The notes: generated by a model not told the origin, from the sequence alone. A stretch of DNA of 64,000 nucleotides from CAVZYN01 sp963779515 (GCA_963779515.1 CAVZYN010000017.1:1-64000); one strand, 5' to 3'; numbered from the stretch's first letter, positions 38,815 to 46,886 are shown. Numbers and translations: made by a program.

Positions 38815-40017
38815 ATGCTTGAAGCCTTCATCTACGACGGCGCGCGCACCCCCTTCGGCCGTCACGCGGGCGGCATTTCAAAGGTGCGGCCGGACGATCT
38901 GCTCGGCGGCGTCATCAAGGAAGCCGTGCAGCGCTCGGGCATGAAGGCCGACCAGATCGACGACGTCACCATCGGCTGCACCAATCAGGCGGGCGAGGAT
39001 GCGCGCAACGTCGCGCGGCACGGGCTGCTGCTGGCGGGCTTGCCCGTCGATACGCCCGGCGCGGTGCACAACCGGCTGTGCGGCTCGGGGCTCGATGCGC
39101 TGATCCGTGCGTCGCACGCGATCACATGTGGTGAAGCGCATGTCACCATCGTCGGCGGCGTCGAGAGCATGTCGCGCGCGCCGTTTGTCATGGCGAAATC
39201 CGAGACGCCGTTCCAGCGCGACTTCCGGATGTTCGATTCGACCATCGGCGCGCGCTTTCCAAACCCGAAGATCGAGAAGATGTTCGGCGCCGACACGATG
39301 CCGGAGACGGCCGACAACATGGCGCGCGACTATCAGATCGCGCGCGAGGATTGCGACGTGTTCGCGCATGCCTCGCAACAGAAATACGCCAAGGCGAAGG
39401 CAGCGGGCTTCTTCGCGGGCGAGATCCAGCCGGTGACGATCGCCGGCAGCCGCGGCAAACCGGATACCGTGATCGCCGAGGACGAACATCCGCGGCCGCA
39501 GACGTCGCTCGACGATTTGAAGAAGCTGAAGGCGCTGTTCGCGGACGGCGTGACGACGGCGGGCAACGCGTCCGGCATCAACGACGGCGCCGCCGCGCTC
39601 GTTCTCGGCAGCCGCAAGGCCGGCGAGGCCGCCGGCAAAAAGCCGATCGCGCGCGTGATCGCGACCGCCGTCGCCGGCGTGCCACCGCGCGTGATGGGCT
39701 ATGGCCCGGTTCCAGCGTCCGAGAAGGCGCTGGCGCGCGCGGGGCTCACGATCAAGGATATGGACATCATCGAGATCAACGAGGCGTTCGCCGCCCAGGT
39801 GCTCGGCTGTCTCAAGGGTCTCGGCGTCGCCTTCGGCGATCCGCGCGTCAACCCGAACGGCGGCGCGATCGCGGTCGGCCATCCGCTCGGCGCCTCGGGC
39901 GCGCGGCTTGCGCTCTCCACGGCGCGCCAACTGCAACGCCAGGGCGGCCGCTACGCCCTCGTCTCGATGTGCATCGGCGTCGGCCAAGGCATCGCCGTGA
40001 TTTTGGAGCGGGCTTGA
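38815..40017 (+). CDS. Acetyl-CoA acyltransferase (thiolase; 3-oxoadipyl-CoA thiolase-like)
   Basis: 400 residues. The opening AFIYDGARTPFGRHAGG leads to the active-site Cys in HNRLCGSGLDALI. VGGVESMSRAPFVM follows, then INEAFAAQ, GGAIAVGHPLGASGAR (His) and the second Cys in SMCIGVGQG. The segments MFDSTIGARFPNP and EDEHPRPQTS resemble PcaF-type thiolases of aromatic breakdown. General acyl-CoA thiolase activity is equally possible. ATG 38815 has GAGGA upstream at 38805-38809; earlier in-frame codons lie in the palindromic repeat. Confidence 0.92.
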   Translation: MLEAFIYDGARTPFGRHAGGISKVRPDDLLGGVIKEAVQRSGMKADQIDDVTIGCTNQAGEDARNVARHGLLLAGLPVDTPGAVHNRLCGSGLDALIRASHAITCGEAHVTIVGGVESMSRAPFVMAKSETPFQRDFRMFDSTIGARFPNPKIEKMFGADTMPETADNMARDYQIAREDCDVFAHASQQKYAKAKAAGFFAGEIQPVTIAGSRGKPDTVIAEDEHPRPQTSLDDLKKLKALFADGVTTAGNASGINDGAAALVLGSRKAGEAAGKKPIARVIATAVAGVPPRVMGYGPVPASEKALARAGLTIKDMDIIEINEAFAAQVLGCLKGLGVAFGDPRVNPNGGAIAVGHPLGASGARLALSTARQLQRQGGRYALVSMCIGVGQGIAVILERA

Positions 40018-40048
40018 GCTTACCGTTGAAACCAGGAAGGACATTTTC

Positions 40049-40339
40049 ATGGCCAAAGCATATTGGGTCGCGGCCTACCGCTCGATTTCGGATCCCAAGG
40101 CACTCGCCGCCTATGCCGCCCTTGCGGGCCCGGCCATTCTAAAGGCAGGCGGCCGGATTCTGGTGCGCGGCGAACCCGCGAAAACATACGAGGCCGGCCT
40201 GAAACTGAGGACCGTCGTCATCGAGTTCGACAGTGTCCAGCACGCACAAGACGCCCATGACAGCCCCGCCTACCAGGAAGCCCTGCGCCTGCTCGGCAAG
40301 GGTGCCGAACGCGATATCCGCATCGTCGACGGCGTCTGA
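40049..40339 (+). CDS. DUF1330 domain protein
   Basis: 96 residues with the DUF1330 pattern: AYWVAAYRSISDPKALAAYA, a central GGRILVRG and IEFDSVQHAQDAHDSPAYQEAL. The fold is a ferredoxin-like dimeric barrel; function is unknown. It follows the thiolase by 31 bases and has AAGGA at 40037-40041, so co-expression is likely. Confidence 0.88.
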   Translation: MAKAYWVAAYRSISDPKALAAYAALAGPAILKAGGRILVRGEPAKTYEAGLKLRTVVIEFDSVQHAQDAHDSPAYQEALRLLGKGAERDIRIVDGV

Positions 40340-40776
40340 CACTCCGCCTCGCCCTGCGAGGGGGGAGGTCGACCGGCACGATTTCGCAGAAATCGTCCTC
40401 GCCGGTCGGGTGGGGGGTGAAACTCTCGACGTTCGTACTCGATCAAAAATCACCCCACCCGTCGCGGATCGATCGCTGCGTATCGCGGCGGCTCCGAGGC
40501 CGCACCGACCGGCCCCCCTCGAGGGGGCGGTAGAAATGCCGGTTTGGAAACCATGGCTTAACCACGTCAGTGGAAAGCGATGTCCGCGCGGCGGTTTGGT
40601 GCCCCACCGGCGGCTGGATTTTCCGAATGTGAAGATGAGCCGCGTAGTCTCGACGCGTTCGAGGTCGATTGCCGGATCCGGACAGTGTCCGGCGGCGACA
40701 GGGCTCGCCAAGCTCGATCTCCCGCGTCCGGTGTCCGCGCCCGAGCTGTCCATGTCCAACCCAAGCAGGTGACTCC
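40340..40776. repeat. Repeat-containing gap
   Basis: No gene. It begins with GC-rich boxes CGCCTCGCCCTGCGAGG (40346-40362) and GCCCCCCTCGAGGGGGC (40511-40527). A smaller hairpin ACGATTT/AAATCGT lies at 40379-40397. The layout resembles the repeats at 35.5-36.1 kb. Open frames across it have no protein likeness. Confidence 0.6.
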
Positions 40777-41208
40777 ATGATCAGCAATCAGTCAACGCCG
40801 CAAGCCGCTCCCAACTCGACCGGCGACGCGACGCAAATGCTGCGCGGCGCCCTGTGGGCAATGGCTTTGGCAGGTGGGCTCATGCTGGCTGTGGCCATCG
40901 CCGACAGCGTTGCAAGCGGATGCCGGGTTTCGCCAGACTCTGTCGTGCGGATCGCTTCCGGACTGTCGTTCCTGGTCTTTGGCGGCGGCAACCTATACAT
41001 CCCTCGCAGACACGGGAGCGCGCTTGGCGTGTTCATGCTGACGCTGCTCGGCACCGGATTTCTTGTGCGCGGGTGGGCATCACCCTCGCATTTCGATGCC
41101 GCCCTCGGCACGGTGTTCGTCGTCGTGGCAGCCCTGATCGCGATTTTCGATCCCAAGTTGCCGCTCGCAAATGCCAGTCACCCCAACCGGAACAACCCCA
41201 TCTCATGA
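40777..41208 (+). CDS. Hypothetical membrane protein
   Basis: 143 residues. There is a polar head of about 25 residues, then four membrane helices (about 27-47, 58-75, 83-103, 108-126). LFGGGNLYIPRRH lies between helices two and three. No recognised family. The stop overlaps the start of the next gene (ATGA 41205-41208). The pair has equal length and a like helix pattern, perhaps from an old duplication. Confidence 0.65.
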   Translation: MISNQSTPQAAPNSTGDATQMLRGALWAMALAGGLMLAVAIADSVASGCRVSPDSVVRIASGLSFLVFGGGNLYIPRRHGSALGVFMLTLLGTGFLVRGWASPSHFDAALGTVFVVVAALIAIFDPKLPLANASHPNRNNPIS

Positions 41209-41636
41209 CCACCGAGACAAGCGAAGTTTATGCCGGGCCAGTGCGTCTGATGCGGTACTTCCAGGTGATCGCCGCCGCGGGTTTGCTCGGTCACGTCGCC
41301 TGGACGGTGTTTGTCACGGGCCGGCATTTCGATCCGAGCGAACTGTGGATCGTCGCCATCGCGCTGTCGTTCGGGCTCGATGCCGCTGCCCATTTGTTTT
41401 TGACGAGGGTCAACGGTTTAGCGCTCAGCATCTGGTCGACGACGTTGCTCGGGGGAATGTTTGTCGCGACGGGCGTTTCCACGCGGTCGTGGCTGCTGGG
41501 CGGTATCGGCGCCGCGCTGATCATCGCCGCCGCTGGCCTTGCCCTGTTCGAGCCCTATGGGCGCGCCTGGGGTGACGCTCGCCGCGACGCGGACGGCGCC
41601 GATGGAAAGCACGCGGACGGCGCCGGAGTGCGATAA
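41205..41636 (+). CDS. Hypothetical membrane protein
   Basis: 143 residues, starting in a four-base overlap with the previous gene. Four membrane helices (about 18-36, 46-64, 71-91, 95-111) and a charged tail. RYFQVIAAAGLLGHVAWTV starts the first helix. No recognised family. Likely translated together with its neighbour and perhaps a membrane partner of it. Confidence 0.65.
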   Translation: MTTETSEVYAGPVRLMRYFQVIAAAGLLGHVAWTVFVTGRHFDPSELWIVAIALSFGLDAAAHLFLTRVNGLALSIWSTTLLGGMFVATGVSTRSWLLGGIGAALIIAAAGLALFEPYGRAWGDARRDADGADGKHADGAGVR

Positions 41637-41766
41637 TCCGTCCAAGGTTGGCGTGCCATCCGCCTGCGCGGTTGCGCTTGCCCTGGAGGTCTGCTACGCG
41701 GAGCGCTTCCGGGGTGACGCTTGTTCTGGCGAGCTGAGTTTGCTAGATGAACGGCGCCTGCGACGT

Positions 41767-41853
41767 GCGGTCGTGGCGGAATTGGTAGACGCACTACCTT
41801 GAGGTGGTAGCGCTGGAAACGGCGTGAAGGTTCGAGTCCTTTCGACCGCACCA
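41767..41853 (+). tRNA. tRNA-Leu (anticodon GAG)
   Basis: 87 bases including an encoded CCA. The acceptor stem GCGGTCG/CGACCGC is perfect, with discriminator A. The anticodon stem is CTACC/GGTAG with loop TTGAGGT, giving GAG. A long variable arm (CGCTGGAAACGGCG region) marks a class II tRNA, and the T loop reads TTCGAGT. It lies at one edge of the accessory region that ends at infC. Confidence 0.97.
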
Positions 41854-41873
41854 AAATTCACTGTTTCATCGTC

Positions 41874-41916
41874 TGAAACGCAAACCGGCGGCAGAAATGC
41901 CGCCGTTTGTGTTTTG
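41874..41916. repeat. Terminator-like hairpin repeat, copy 1
   Basis: About 43 bases centred on CGGCGGCAGAAATGCCGCCG, flanked by AAACGCAAA and TTTGTGTTTT, so it can end transcription from both sides. It follows tRNA-Leu by 20 bases. Near-identical copies lie at 42939-42981 and 44939-44980 in the same orientation. Confidence 0.88.
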
Positions 41917-42004
41917 TCGATCGCGGCGGTGGGGCCCCTACGTGTGGCGCATGCCGTCTGGCTTGCTAACCTTCCCAAAACTTGCGAGGCTCAGCGCCTT
42001 GCAA

Positions 42005-42037
42005 TTGACCCGTTATCAACCTATAAGTCTTATAGGT
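42005..42037 (+). promoter_or_regulatory. Promoter and palindromic operator of the DUF4258/HTH pair
   Basis: TTGACC (42005-42010) is a good -35 element; 17 bases later TCTTAT (42028-42033) can serve as -10. The perfect palindrome ACCTATAAGTCTTATAGGT (42019-42037) covers the -10 region. Its AACCT...AGGT ends resemble operators of MqsA-type antitoxins, so the antitoxin at 42376 probably represses here. Confidence 0.65.
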
Positions 42038-42055
42038 CATAGAGCAAAGCGCCAG

Positions 42056-42379
42056 ATGCCCTCCAAGCCGCCCAGGCCGCCGAATCCGGGAGACTTGATA
42101 AGGACCATTCGCAAGCTCGCCGCTGAGCAACGCTACGCGTTCTCCGTCCATGCCCTGGATGAGCGCATGGGTGAGCGGAGCATCGAGATCAGCGACGTCC
42201 TGGAGATTCTGCGGCTTGGCGACATCGAGGGTGCCATCACGCCCGGCAAGAACCCTTGCGAATGGAAGTGTCTGGTGCGCGGGAGACCGAAGTGGGCATC
42301 GCGGGATGCCGGAGTTGCGACAGTCGTTGTGCGCGCAGATCGCCTGATCATCGTCACAACGGAGTGGATGGACAGATGA
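42056..42379 (+). CDS. DUF4258 protein, probable toxin
   Basis: 107 residues. It has the DUF4258 pattern FSVHALDERMGERSIEISDV, LGDIEGAITPG and CLVRGRPKW, and ends VRADRLIIVTTEWMD. DUF4258 proteins are RelE-superfamily-like and often encoded before an HTH antitoxin. ATG 42056 lies 19 bases after the operator. The stop overlaps the antitoxin start (ATGA 42376-42379). The toxin-first order is as in higBA and mqsRA. Confidence 0.8.
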   Translation: MPSKPPRPPNPGDLIRTIRKLAAEQRYAFSVHALDERMGERSIEISDVLEILRLGDIEGAITPGKNPCEWKCLVRGRPKWASRDAGVATVVVRADRLIIVTTEWMDR

Positions 42380-42903
42380 GCACGCGCATGGAGTTCTACA
42401 TCAGCGGTAAACCCAAGCTGGAAAAGCCCTACCACCTCAAGGGCATTGGCTTGCCGAACGTCTACTTGCTCAATGGCGTCGAAATCGAGAACGATCCCAA
42501 CTACGGCGAGCTGATCACGATCACAAAACTGACAGACCTGCATCAGGCCATCGGGCTACACATCGTTGCGAAGCGTGATCCCCTGACCGGCGCCGAGCTG
42601 CGGTTCCTGCGCAAGCAAATGCGGATGACGCAAGAGGAGTTGGCGAAACATCTTCGGGTGAGCGATCAGACGGTGGCGAACTACGAGAAAGGCAAGACCA
42701 AAGGTGCAGACCTAGGGCCAACCGACCTCGCGGTGCGTGTGCGCTACATGCTGCACGCGTTTCCCGAGGACCAGAACTCTGATTTGCTGCGCGGGTGCCT
42801 GGAGGCCATCAACCATATGCGGGCGTTTCCGCCGATCCCGAAACCCGTGCGGGCCAAGATTACCGGGCCGTGGCGGGAAGACGGGCTCGCATTGGCGGCC
42901 TGA
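42376..42903 (+). CDS. HTH-type antitoxin (MqsA/HigA-like regulator)
   Basis: 175 residues. A roughly 70-residue N-terminal part (FYISGKPKLEKPYHLKGIGL) would bind the toxin. It is followed by a helix-turn-helix domain with MRMTQEELAKHLRVSDQTV and ANYEKGKTKG, about residues 85-115. It lacks the zinc cysteines of true MqsA. The C-terminal tail is proline-containing. It overlaps the toxin gene by four bases and probably represses the operator at 42019-42037. Confidence 0.82.
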   Translation: MSTRMEFYISGKPKLEKPYHLKGIGLPNVYLLNGVEIENDPNYGELITITKLTDLHQAIGLHIVAKRDPLTGAELRFLRKQMRMTQEELAKHLRVSDQTVANYEKGKTKGADLGPTDLAVRVRYMLHAFPEDQNSDLLRGCLEAINHMRAFPPIPKPVRAKITGPWREDGLALAA

Positions 42904-42938
42904 CGCCACGTTGAGTGCCGGACAAGCTCCGGACGGCC

Positions 42939-42981
42939 TGAAACGCAAAACGGCGGCAGCAATGTCGCCGTTTGTGTTTTG
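42939..42981. repeat. Terminator-like hairpin repeat, copy 2
   Basis: Same element as at 41874. The core reads CGGCGGCAGCAATGTCGCCG, two differences that leave one stem mismatch. It ends islet 1, 35 bases after the antitoxin stop, and begins islet 2. Confidence 0.88.
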
Positions 42982-43082
42982 GGGTCCCGGGAAAGTGTCA
43001 AAAACACAACGGACGATCCGAGAAGTGCGCATCTCGGTGGAAAGCGTGCCCAAACACTTGCGCTTCCGGTTTTTTAACATCT

Positions 43083-43766
43083 ATGGATGTAGAGAAATCG
43101 GAACTGATTCGAGCGAACATGAAACAAGCAATTGCCCGAGAGCCAGAAGAAATCGATCAAGAATTGTCTAATATGGGGTTGCCCGGAACCGCGGCAATCT
43201 TTGAACGTGCGGTAACGGCGGGCTATCTCGCAAGGACGGGATGCACGGCCCATCACCCAAAGACCCACCCCGGCACGGTGCATCGCGCCCAGTCGGTCTG
43301 CTCGCTGCGAAACGAGCTCGTGCCTTTGCTTGGCTGGAAGGCAGATTGTGCGAGCAATCAAGAACTGGTGGTCTCGCCGGACGGATCAGCAGCAATTGCT
43401 GTGATCAGCGGCGACCCGTTTACGGGGACGTCAAAAACACCATCGACGAAGTACGATAGCGGCACTCTTGCCAGGCGCTTCGTTGCGGTCAACCAGGCAG
43501 AACAAGGCGAGCTGTTTCCCGAAGAATCGAAGCTTGCGCCCGATGGGCCCGCAGAGAAACGGTTGACCTGGGTGCTATTGAGTTACATCGCGAACAATGA
43601 GCTTAGGTACGAGCTTTCCCTTCCGACTAACGTTGGCGAGAACGGATTTATCAATCTCTGGTCGCGCCGGATCATATTTCCTGCAATTCCGATTGGTGAA
43701 GTTGGTTTGCCTGAGCTACCTCCCCACGCTAAACAGCAAGATGTAGACATCCAGCTGAAGTCGTAG
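43083..43766 (+). CDS. Unrecognised protein paired with an XRE-ImmA/IrrE regulator
   Basis: 227 residues, soluble, no signal peptide. The N-terminal third is helical and acidic (EKSELIRANMKQAI). The middle has GDPFTGTSKTPSTKYDSGTLARRF and the C-terminal part is beta-rich (LRYELSLPTNVGENGFINLW). I recognise no family. The stop lies nine bases before the regulator gene at 43776, so the two form an operon. Such partners of ImmA/IrrE regulators are often toxins or phage-defence effectors; that role is inference. The ATG at 43083 has no clear Shine-Dalgarno. GC content seems lower than around. Confidence 0.68.
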   Translation: MDVEKSELIRANMKQAIAREPEEIDQELSNMGLPGTAAIFERAVTAGYLARTGCTAHHPKTHPGTVHRAQSVCSLRNELVPLLGWKADCASNQELVVSPDGSAAIAVISGDPFTGTSKTPSTKYDSGTLARRFVAVNQAEQGELFPEESKLAPDGPAEKRLTWVLLSYIANNELRYELSLPTNVGENGFINLWSRRIIFPAIPIGEVGLPELPPHAKQQDVDIQLKS

Positions 43767-43775
43767 CGGCCAAAT

Positions 43776-44864
43776 ATGTTCAATCCGACCCGACTGACCC
43801 TGGCTCGAATGAGGCGTGGGCGAAGCAAGACCGCGCTCGCTGGAGCTATTGGCGTAGATCTGCGCTCTGTCACGGCATACGAGGACGCTGACTTTGCGCC
43901 TTCTGTGGAGACGCTCAGCTCTATCGCCAAGGAGTTGAAGTTTCCGGTGCAATTCTTCGGCGGCCCCGACGTTGACATCCCGACGCCGAAGACGGCGAGC
44001 TTCCGCTCACTGGCACGTCGAACCGCAGCACAGCGCGACGCTGCTCTTGGTGCCGGCGCCATAGCTTTTTTGCTGAACGATTGGCTGGAACGGCGCTTCA
44101 AGCTACCGCCAGTGAACTTTTCTGACGTCGTTGATGCCAGCCCGGAAGGCGCGGCCATCGACCTTAGAAACCGCTGGGGTCTGGGCGAACTTCCAATAAA
44201 GCATCTTCTACAGTTGCTTGAGGCAAACGGTATTCGCGTGTTCTCGCTTGGTGAAATGGCAGACGAGATCGATGCCTTCTCCCTCTGGCGAAATGATACG
44301 CCTTTCATTTTTCTCAATACCTCGAAGTCTGCCGAGCGAGGTCGTTTTGATGCCGCGCACGAACTTGGTCACCTAGTTCTGCATCGACAAGGGCCTCCTG
44401 AAGGAAGGCAGGCAGAGGATGAGGCCAACGCTTTTGCATCTGCGTTCCTCATGCCGGAGCGAGGGATAAGGGCAAGTTGCAAAGGGCTGCTGGGAATGCC
44501 CAACCTGCTGGTTGTCAAACGCCATTGGGGGGTCTCGGCCATGGCGTTAGCGTTCAGGCTTCACAAAATCGGTGCAATCACCGAATGGCATTACAAAACA
44601 CTGTGTTTCGAACTTGCTTCTCGCGGATATCGTAAAGGTGAGCCTGACGGGCTTGAGCGAGAGCGCTCGCGGCTTCTGGAAAGAGTATTTGAAGCACTGA
44701 GGAAGGCCGGGACCTCCAAGACCCAATTGTGTGACGATCTTCAGCTTTATTCGAATGAACTTGATGGTCTGGTTTTTGGGCTCGTTACGATTGCGCTGGA
44801 GGGAGGAAGGACAACGAGTACCGTGTTCCCCCGTAGTGCGGGGCACCTAAAAATTGTGAAGTAG
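43776..44864 (+). CDS. XRE-family regulator with ImmA/IrrE metallopeptidase domain
   Basis: 362 residues. The N-terminal helix-turn-helix (residues about 5-55, LTLARMRRGRSKTALAGAIG) binds DNA. The central zinc peptidase domain has DAAHELGHLVLH (HExxH) and a later Glu in EDEANAFASAFLMP. The C-terminal helical part (about 250-350) is of unknown role. In this family the peptidase cleaves the repressor or a partner to switch an operon on. It acts with the 227-residue protein upstream, inside islet 2. Confidence 0.88.
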   Translation: MFNPTRLTLARMRRGRSKTALAGAIGVDLRSVTAYEDADFAPSVETLSSIAKELKFPVQFFGGPDVDIPTPKTASFRSLARRTAAQRDAALGAGAIAFLLNDWLERRFKLPPVNFSDVVDASPEGAAIDLRNRWGLGELPIKHLLQLLEANGIRVFSLGEMADEIDAFSLWRNDTPFIFLNTSKSAERGRFDAAHELGHLVLHRQGPPEGRQAEDEANAFASAFLMPERGIRASCKGLLGMPNLLVVKRHWGVSAMALAFRLHKIGAITEWHYKTLCFELASRGYRKGEPDGLERERSRLLERVFEALRKAGTSKTQLCDDLQLYSNELDGLVFGLVTIALEGGRTTSTVFPRSAGHLKIVK

Positions 44865-44938
44865 CCGCTATTCTAAGTTTGTTTGCCGCCACAGAAGGCA
44901 TTGCGGCAAGCCGGAATTGGCATACATTGCAACGACCC

Positions 44939-44980
44939 AAACGCAAAACGGCGGCAGAAATGCCGCCGTTTGTGTTTGTG
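44939..44980. repeat. Terminator-like hairpin repeat, copy 3
   Basis: Same element as at 41874 and 42939, with an undamaged core CGGCGGCAGAAATGCCGCCG. It lies 15 bases after the end of infC on the other strand and so probably is the native infC terminator. The other copies would then be duplicates made by insertion of the islets. Confidence 0.88.
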
Positions 44981-44995
44981 GGGCTCGAGATCGCC

Positions 44996-45535
44996 TCAAC
45001 GCGGCGCCAGCACCATCACCATCTGCTTGCCCTCGAAACGGGGCTCGGACTCGACCTTGGCCAGCGCCTCGGTGTCGGCCTTGACGCGCTGCAGCACTTC
45101 CATGCCGAGCTCCTGGTGGGCCATTTCACGGCCGCGGAATCGCAAGGTGATCTTGACCTTGTCGCCTTCTTCGAAAAAGCGGCGAATGGCGCGCATCTTG
45201 GTATCGTAATCATGGTCATCGATGCTCGGACGCATCTTGATCTCTTTGATTTCGACCACTTTCTGGCGCTTGCGCGCTTCAGCCGCCTTCTTCTGCTCTT
45301 GGTATTTGAATTTGCCGTAATCCATGATCTTGCAGACCGGCGGATTGGCGTCCGGCGAGATCTCGACCAAATCGAGGCCGAGCGAATCGGCCTTGGCCTG
45401 GGCATCAAGTTTCACAACGACCCCGACATTGGTGCCGGTTTCATCGATCAAACGGACGTCTCGGGCGCGAATAGCTTCGTTCATTCGCGGACCGGATGGC
45501 TCGCGCTCGGGCGCGGCTCTTTGGGGACGACGTAT
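44996..45535 (-). CDS. infC: Translation initiation factor IF-3 with ATA start
   Basis: 179 residues from ATA at 45535. It has RDVRLIDETGTNVGVV, then PPVCKIMDYGKFKYEQ-like (here KFKYQEQKKA), IKMRPSIDDHDYDTKM and FRGREMAHQELG. The first ATG (45484) would remove 17 residues, including RRPQRAAPE, which matches the usual IF-3 head. AGGAGG (minus strand, 45547-45542) lies six bases before ATA, giving ideal spacing. IF-3 genes use rare AUU/AUC/AUA starts so that IF-3 limits its own translation. Confidence 0.93.
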   Translation of the reverse strand: MRRPQRAAPEREPSGPRMNEAIRARDVRLIDETGTNVGVVVKLDAQAKADSLGLDLVEISPDANPPVCKIMDYGKFKYQEQKKAAEARKRQKVVEIKEIKMRPSIDDHDYDTKMRAIRRFFEEGDKVKITLRFRGREMAHQELGMEVLQRVKADTEALAKVESEPRFEGKQMVMVLAPR

Positions 45536-45547
45536 GTTAGGCCTCCT
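45536..45547 (-). promoter_or_regulatory. Shine-Dalgarno fixing the ATA start of infC
   Basis: Perfect AGGAGG (45547-45542) and a six-base spacer CCTAAC before ATA. No ATG, GTG or TTG lies at that distance, so the site only makes sense with the ATA start. Confidence 0.8.
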
Positions 45548-45665
45548 GTGGCTGTTGGACTCTTAGGGTCGTGCGTTTTGGGATCGTGTAGGTCATGCTG
45601 TTAGCGGACTTGCGCGCAATGCGACGCAATTTCCGAAATCAGAATCATGAAGATGCTGCCACAAG

Positions 45666-46886
45666 TCAAGGTTTGACCGCTGCAATGATGCCATTTGCCA
45701 ACCGCTCTGCTGCGGTCGTGCCTAACAAAGCGTCATAAACCTGCAAAGTCTGGCGCTGCATAGTCTGAACCGTGAATGTTCCGCGTGCGTGGACCGCCGC
45801 CCGCGCGCCCAAGGCCTGCCGCTCGGCCGGTCCGAGGGCCAGGGCCTCGGCGAGGCTTGCCGCCAGCCGCTCCGGATCGTCCGGCGGGACCAGCCAGCCG
45901 GTCGTCGCGGCTTTCGGCACATGCGGATCGGCCCTGACGGTCTCGGGCGGCGCACCAATATTCGTTGCGATCACCGGGCAGCCAACGGCCTGCGCTTCGG
46001 CTCCGGAGCGCCCGAAGGCTTCCGGCTTGGTCGAGGCGACGACGGTGACATGAGCCGCCGCATAGGCCGCCGCGATGTCCGTGACATGATCGACGATCTT
46101 GACGTGGCGCTCGAGCCCGGCGGCGGCGATCTCGGCGTTGAGCTGGCGCACGTACTCGTCGCGGCCCTGGGCGTCACCGGCGAGCACCACGACGCAATTC
46201 TCGAGCGCGCCGCGCTGCCACAGCTTGGCCGCCGCCGCGATCAGCACGGACTGGCCTTTCCAGCCCGTCAATCGCGCCGCCTGCAGGATGATACGCGCAT
46301 CGGCGGGCACGCCCCAACGGCTGCGCAGCGCCGCGATCCGATCCGCGTCGATCCGCGCCGCATCGAAGACGTCGAGATCGATGCCGCGATAGATGATGCG
46401 GATCTTTTCGGGCGCCGTGCCATAGCGGCTGGCGATCAGATCGGCCGTGAATTTCGAGTTGGCGATGACGACGTCGCTGCGCGCCATGACGCTGTTATAG
46501 AGCCGCTTCAGGCGGCCCCGTTCGTTGTAGGCGCCATGATAGGTGGTGACGAACGGAATGCCGGTCTGCCGTGCCGCGATCAGCGCGCTCCAGGCCGGGG
46601 CACGGCTGCGGGCGTGGATCAGCGCGACGTTCTCGGACCGGATCAGTTTCGCCAGCGCGCGCGCGTTGACGAGCATCCGCACAGGGTTCTTGGTCGCCGC
46701 CGGTAGATCGATGATTTCGCCACCGGCTGCGATGACATCGGCGCTGAGGCGGCCCTGTTCGCCCACCACCAGCGCGCGCCCGCCCGCTTTCACCACCGCG
46801 TCGGAGATTTCGACCACGGCACGCTCGGCGCCGCCGGTGTCGAGACGCGGGATAATCTGCAATATGGTCGGATGGCGGCGCGGCAC
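45666..46886 (-). CDS. Glycosyltransferase family 4 protein
   Basis: 406 residues, GT-B fold. The opening TILQIIPRLDTGGAERAVVE is a family hallmark. YHGAYNERGRLKRLYNSVMARSD is in the acceptor domain. The donor domain has ILQAARLTGWKGQSVLI and ASTKPEAFGRSGAEAQAVGCP (the EX7E region). It transfers a sugar from a nucleotide donor, probably to a cell-surface polymer or lipid. It lies 130 bases upstream of infC on the same strand. The hydrolase gene diverges only 23 bases from its start. Confidence 0.92.
   Translation of the reverse strand: MPRRHPTILQIIPRLDTGGAERAVVEISDAVVKAGGRALVVGEQGRLSADVIAAGGEIIDLPAATKNPVRMLVNARALAKLIRSENVALIHARSRAPAWSALIAARQTGIPFVTTYHGAYNERGRLKRLYNSVMARSDVVIANSKFTADLIASRYGTAPEKIRIIYRGIDLDVFDAARIDADRIAALRSRWGVPADARIILQAARLTGWKGQSVLIAAAAKLWQRGALENCVVVLAGDAQGRDEYVRQLNAEIAAAGLERHVKIVDHVTDIAAAYAAAHVTVVASTKPEAFGRSGAEAQAVGCPVIATNIGAPPETVRADPHVPKAATTGWLVPPDDPERLAASLAEALALGPAERQALGARAAVHARGTFTVQTMQRQTLQVYDALLGTTAAERLANGIIAAVKP

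Noticed and set aside
40669..40776. Longer N-terminus for the membrane protein at 40777
   Set aside because: The added 36 residues lie in a repeat-containing gap and are not membrane- or signal-like.
41874..44980. CRISPR-like array from the three hairpin repeats
   Set aside because: Only three copies, 1-2 kb apart, with coding sequence between; no spacers or cas genes.
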